A DNA stretch of 19,460 nt from Bremia lactucae. Its lineage: Eukaryota; Oomycota; Peronosporomycetes; Peronosporales; Peronosporaceae. The stretch lies in the NCBI RefSeq assembly GCF_004359215.1, contig NC_090610.1, positions 15,559,777 through 15,579,236 of the forward strand. Reading direction: 5' to 3'. Below the pieces are notes generated by a model. It made no database searches, was not told the origin of the DNA, and was given only the letters and a program-made list of their open reading frames with translations. Both the position numbers and the translations under genes were made by a program. Shown here in pieces: positions 16,505-19,460 of the stretch; position 1 is the stretch's first letter; the number at the start of each line of letters is the position of its first letter.

Positions 16505-17134
16505 ATGCCACCTAAAAGGGGCAATGTTGGTGGGTCACTGTTAAAGTGGGATGGATCCTTTAGCCGTGTTAACGCGACAGCAGCAGTAGCTGTCGGCGTT
16601 TCGACTAAGGCATTGGACGCGGCCGGCGAGTGGACGCGGCCGGCGAGTGTACACGGCGCGTGCGCTTAGTGCGAGGTGGAGTGGGCGTCGTCACAAACGA
16701 GGATGCTGATCCGTCGCTCATTGTCGACTACAATGAGTCGACACTGTTGCCGTCACTTCATAGTGTTGATGCGGACAACGAGCTCATGGGGAAGGATAAT
16801 GGCGCATTTTTGCCCATCTAAACTTCTCTCATTGCTCACAACATGGAGCCACAAACATTTACGAATACTGTTTCGTCGTCTGCGCTGGATAGCGCAGCGA
16901 CAGGTAATGAGAGCGCTGCCCATAAAGGCGCAGCCGCTTCTCCGTTGGGTGTAACCACAACGCCTTATGCTCACACCATAATCCATAATGGTTCTGACAT
17001 AGAGGATACGGAGCCTAAACCTTCGCCGACGACACGTAAACGTGCTCAGTCGGTGTCACAAGCTTACAACGCTACTTCTGCGAGTCCATTTGAGACTAGC
17101 TTAAGAGGCCTCAGCTGGTGCTTCTTTTTATAGG
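16505..17134 (+). pseudogene. antisense ORF in the 3' tail of family B
   Basis: On the strand opposite to pol, ATG 16505 lies about 130 bp inside the 3' LTR. It reads MPPKRGNVGGSLLKWDGSF, then an Ala/Val-rich segment. A 17-bp tandem duplication (16614-16647) throws the frame off. The sequence continues in the shifted frame as LVRGGVGVVTNEDADPSLIV and so on to a TAA at 16819-16821, then resumes in that same frame (ATG 16843, MEPQTFTNTVSSS) with Ser/Thr/Ala-rich sequence and a basic KRAQSV patch to 17134. Family unknown. Not visibly related in sequence to the family A antisense ORF, but in the same position. Confidence 0.5.
16614..16647 (+). repeat. perfect 17-bp tandem duplication
   Basis: The unit tggacgcggccggcgag occurs twice in tandem (16614-16630, 16631-16647). 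Seventeen is not a multiple of three, so it breaks the antisense frame. Reading past one unit joins the two open segments. Confidence 0.95.
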
Positions 17135-17144
17135 CAGCCACTAA

Positions 17145-17383
17145 GCCGGCACATCAATACGTAGGGTATCGATCGGTTCTCAAGAATCAAAACTCTTCGA
17201 AAAACCTTTCCATTGAACAAGGGTCTGATACTTTTGCCTCACGGAGCGGTGGGCAAGCAAACATCCAACAAGGAAGCGTTGATTCCCACCCGCATCCATC
17301 AGTGCAGGCGGCGCCCGATAAGAGTGGCGACCTCGTCCACCTACTTGCGGCTGCCTTACCTTCGTCCGTTCAGTCGCAGGCAT
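17145..17383 (-). pseudogene. chromodomain of family B, nonsense-mutated
   Basis: The minus strand reads PPALMDAGGNQRFLVGCLLAHRSV, then YQTLVQWKGFSKSFDS, a TGA at 17180-17182, then EPIDTLRIDVPA and a TAG. The TGA sits at the invariant Trp of the WEP motif, most simply a TGG to TGA change. The layout matches the family A chromodomain at 14391-14699. Confidence 0.82.
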
Positions 17384-17627
17384 TAAGCGCTGCCGAACGA
17401 TTTATTGTGAATATCGAGGGTCCACTCGTGCGCCTGCCTCGGATCTTCAGGATATCCGCTCGAAGAATCGTCAGGGTTATGAGCGGCTGAAACTTCGGTT
17501 TGACATCTTGGAGAAGTTAATGCTGAGGGACCCGCATCACGCGCGTGGTATTTCTCGCCCTCGGATCCTTTGCGTGGTGGAAGGAGTCGATCGGTTGAAA
17601 TTTTCGCCTTCTCCGTCCGATGTTTGA
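17367..17627 (+). other. antisense coding-like patch opposite the family B integrase-chromodomain linker
   Basis: The plus-strand frame reads STRAPASDLQDIRSKNRQGY then ERLKLRFDILEKLMLRDPHH and ends at TGA 17625-17627. The charged helical part looks coding, as in the family A patch at 14071-14421, which occupies the same position relative to the chromodomain. No start codon of its own is evident. Confidence 0.3.
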
Positions 17628-19088
17628 CTCACAATCGGCGTCATTATCGGTCTCCTTAGACGGATGGGGGTATGTGACCTCATTCGGGTCTACATACCTT
17701 TTCAGACAACCCACGTAAAGTACAGGGTGCGTCTTCATGTACGGGGGGAAGGGTGAGCCTATAGTTTAGATCTCCAACCTCTTCTACCACCGTAAAGGGC
17801 CCAATGAAACGCGGCAACAACTTCCTAGTACCTCTAGGTAGTACAGAAATTGCATTTTTAGGTAGGGTAGCAGTACTTAATAGTACTTTTCACCCACTCT
17901 AAAGCGCTTATTATTTTTGCGACCATTTCGGTTCGCGTATTCTTTTTGCTTGTCCTGTGCGCTTGCCATTGCGCCACGGACTTTACGTGTGATGACAAAT
18001 CGCTCAACCACAAAGCGTTGAGCCTCGCTCACGCTTTCAGCATCAAACTCGCCTTTGATACCGCCGAGTGGTATTTCATAAGGCGTAGTTTTATTGACCA
18101 CTGCTAAAAGGGCAGGGTCAGTAGGACAACTTTTTGTCTTTGAGATGATTACCTCATGGGACATCGTCATATTGACGAAAACATGTCCCTCTTTTGCACC
18201 GAGCATAGTGAGATGCCCTCACCCACTAAGACTCGAGCTGCGCACAAACGATTTTGGCGTCCGAGGATGGCGCAGTCTGTTAATATAAAACGGTGTATCA
18301 CCCGTACTGACGTGGGCACTGTTATTTATAGCGAACTCTACAAAGGACAATTGCTTGCTCCACTCTTAAGGAGTTGCTACAGTGCGTAAGACATCCGCCA
18401 CGACCCGATTGGCACGTTCTGTTTGGCCATCGGTCTGGGGATGATCTGCGGTCGACATGTGGAGCTTGCTACCAAGCAGCTCAAACACATGTCGCCAAAA
18501 ACCAGACGTAAAACGAGGATCCCGGTCCGATACTATGGACTCGGGCATCCCGTGTAGTCGGTAAATATGATCCAGGAACAAGAGAGCTGCCTCCTTGCCT
18601 GTGATCGATGTCTTACATGGTGCTATATGCACCATCTTGCTCAGTCTGTCTACAAAGACGACGAGCCCCGTCCGACCCTGATGATCGGGCGGCATGCCAA
18701 ACATTAAGTCCAGACTTACTGACTTCCAAGAGTTGATTGGAATCGGGAGCAGCTTCAGTGGCGCACTGCTGGACGGTGCAGGCTTAATGCACTGACACTG
18801 TTCGCAAGAGGGAATATATATGACCACCCATCTATATAGGTGTGGCCATCAAAATTCCTCTGACACTCGTAAGAATGTCTTTATACGGCCCAGATGCCCA
18901 CAAGATGGTGCATCATGGAGCTCGTGAAGGATTATCAGCTTGAGATCTGTGTCATGGGGCACATATATTCTCAAGGGATCACAAGGTGATAGCTGATGCC
19001 ATAACAGGCAATCGCCGTGGCTAAAGTAATTTAACTTAGCTTTCAGGTGCGACGAAAGGGTTACCTTTCGTCCACCGAAGTGATCCAA
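17517..19088 (-). pseudogene. integrase of family B
   Basis: In order on the minus strand: the HHCC zinc-finger region (HELHDAPSCGHLG ... CEQCQC, about 18940-18795), then the catalytic core with all three acidic residues visible. These are D in SVSLDLMFGMP (about 18720), D in SIVSDRDPRF (about 18540), and E in DHPQTDGQTERANR (about 18440-18400). A TAA follows at 18366-18368, the frame goes on (EFAINNSAHVSTGDTPFY), and another stop lies near 18215. Then come MLGAKEGHVF and a polar linker, a frameshift near 17880, KLLPRFIGPFTVVEEV (GPY/F), a second shift at a run of six C (17743-17748, five needed), and MKTHPVLYVGCLKRY to a TGA near 17517. The catalytic triad is intact but the protein is broken. 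Confidence 0.88.
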
Positions 19089-19185
19089 CAGGAGGCGACA
19101 AAGGTCGTCCTGACTGTAGCTCTATTATTTCAGAGGCTAATGAGCTCGTCACGTAGTATGCCTTCATGGCTGCCAACGTTGACGG

Positions 19186-19460
19186 CTAAAATTGTGCCTT
19201 AGCACTAGACACACTCTCCTGGTGTCTTACCTCGAAGTCTGGTCTGCGAGATAAAGCGTCAGCCAAGACATGCGACTTACCCGACTTGTATTGAACTTTA
19301 AAATTAAATTCAGCGAAGAATGTAAGCCATCTTGCCATTCTAGGCGAGAGGTGCAATGAGCTTATTGCGGTCCGCTGTGATGCCTGATCTGTATAAACCA
19401 CAAATGGTTCGGTACCCAATAGGTGCACACGAAACTTGACAAGAGCATACTTTATTGAAA
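19186..19460 (-). pseudogene. RNase H C-terminal part of family B, runs off the edge
   Basis: The open minus-strand frame contains HLLGTEPFVVYTDQASQRTA, SPRMARWLTFFAEFNFKVQY and SHVLADALSRRPDFE, the standard end of the gypsy RNase H domain. The TDQAS Asp and the DALSRRPD motif are present. It ends at a stop at 19186. It continues beyond the right edge toward RT. The gap 19089-19185 holds the RNase H-integrase linker with no motif. Confidence 0.88.

Larger units (their letters stand above)
16169..19460 (-). mobile_element. Ty3/gypsy chromovirus family B, 3' part, cut by window edge
   Basis: Minus-strand order: RNase H (19460-19186), integrase zinc finger, catalytic core and GPY/F (about 19088-17517), chromodomain (about 17345-17145), 3' tail with an antisense frame (16505-17134), PPT (16386-16375) and LTR (16374-16169). 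The LTR is interrupted by the family A insertion. Coding is better preserved than in copy 2 but carries stops and frameshifts. Confidence 0.87.

Noticed and set aside
16676..16986. Overlapping frames on both strands inside the family B tail
   Set aside because: Shadows of the antisense ORF frame at 16505-17134: Arg-rich and without motifs.

Overview
This is eukaryotic, retrotransposon-rich DNA, most likely from an oomycete (Phytophthora or downy-mildew type). That assignment is an inference from the kind of Ty3/gypsy chromovirus pol proteins, the intron-less CENP-B-type HTH gene, and the pattern of nested, decayed LTR elements. I could not run a search to confirm it.

Layout, left to right. 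1-2210: the 5' part of a Ty3/gypsy element (called family A here) on the minus strand, with LTR, primer site, gag and the start of protease, running off the left edge. 2303-3238: the only intact host-like gene, a CENP-B/Tc5-type DNA-binding protein. 3425-4767: a broken coiled-coil gene. 4829-5080: a truncated family A LTR. 5081-6043: coding-like debris. 6044-6600: a probably solo LTR of a second family (B). 7150-7660: a plus-strand integrase tail. 8022-12560: a second, heavily decayed family A-like element on the minus strand (INT, RNase H, RT, PR, gag, in that order left to right). 13050-14036: an unknown short ORF and a Ty1/copia gag-PR scrap. 14066-16168: the 3' end of a third family A element on the plus strand (chromodomain, tail, polypurine tract, LTR). 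It abuts a family B LTR, consistent with insertion into it. 16169-19460: the 3' part of a family B chromovirus on the minus strand (RNase H, integrase, chromodomain, tail, PPT, LTR), running off the right edge.

Two things stand out. First, the family A copies are packed with perfect or near-perfect short inverted repeats (arms of 7-13 bp, short loops), roughly one every 40-100 bp, through gag, pro, pol, the 3' tail and the LTRs. In diverged copies the arms change together, so pairing is kept while sequence is not. The CENP-B gene lacks this pattern and the family B pol shows less of it. Second, both families carry a coding-like reading frame on the strand opposite to pol, between the chromodomain and the 3' LTR, with a second coding-like patch on the other side of the chromodomain.

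All retroelement genes here are damaged by stops and frameshifts. Only the 2303-3238 gene looks functional.
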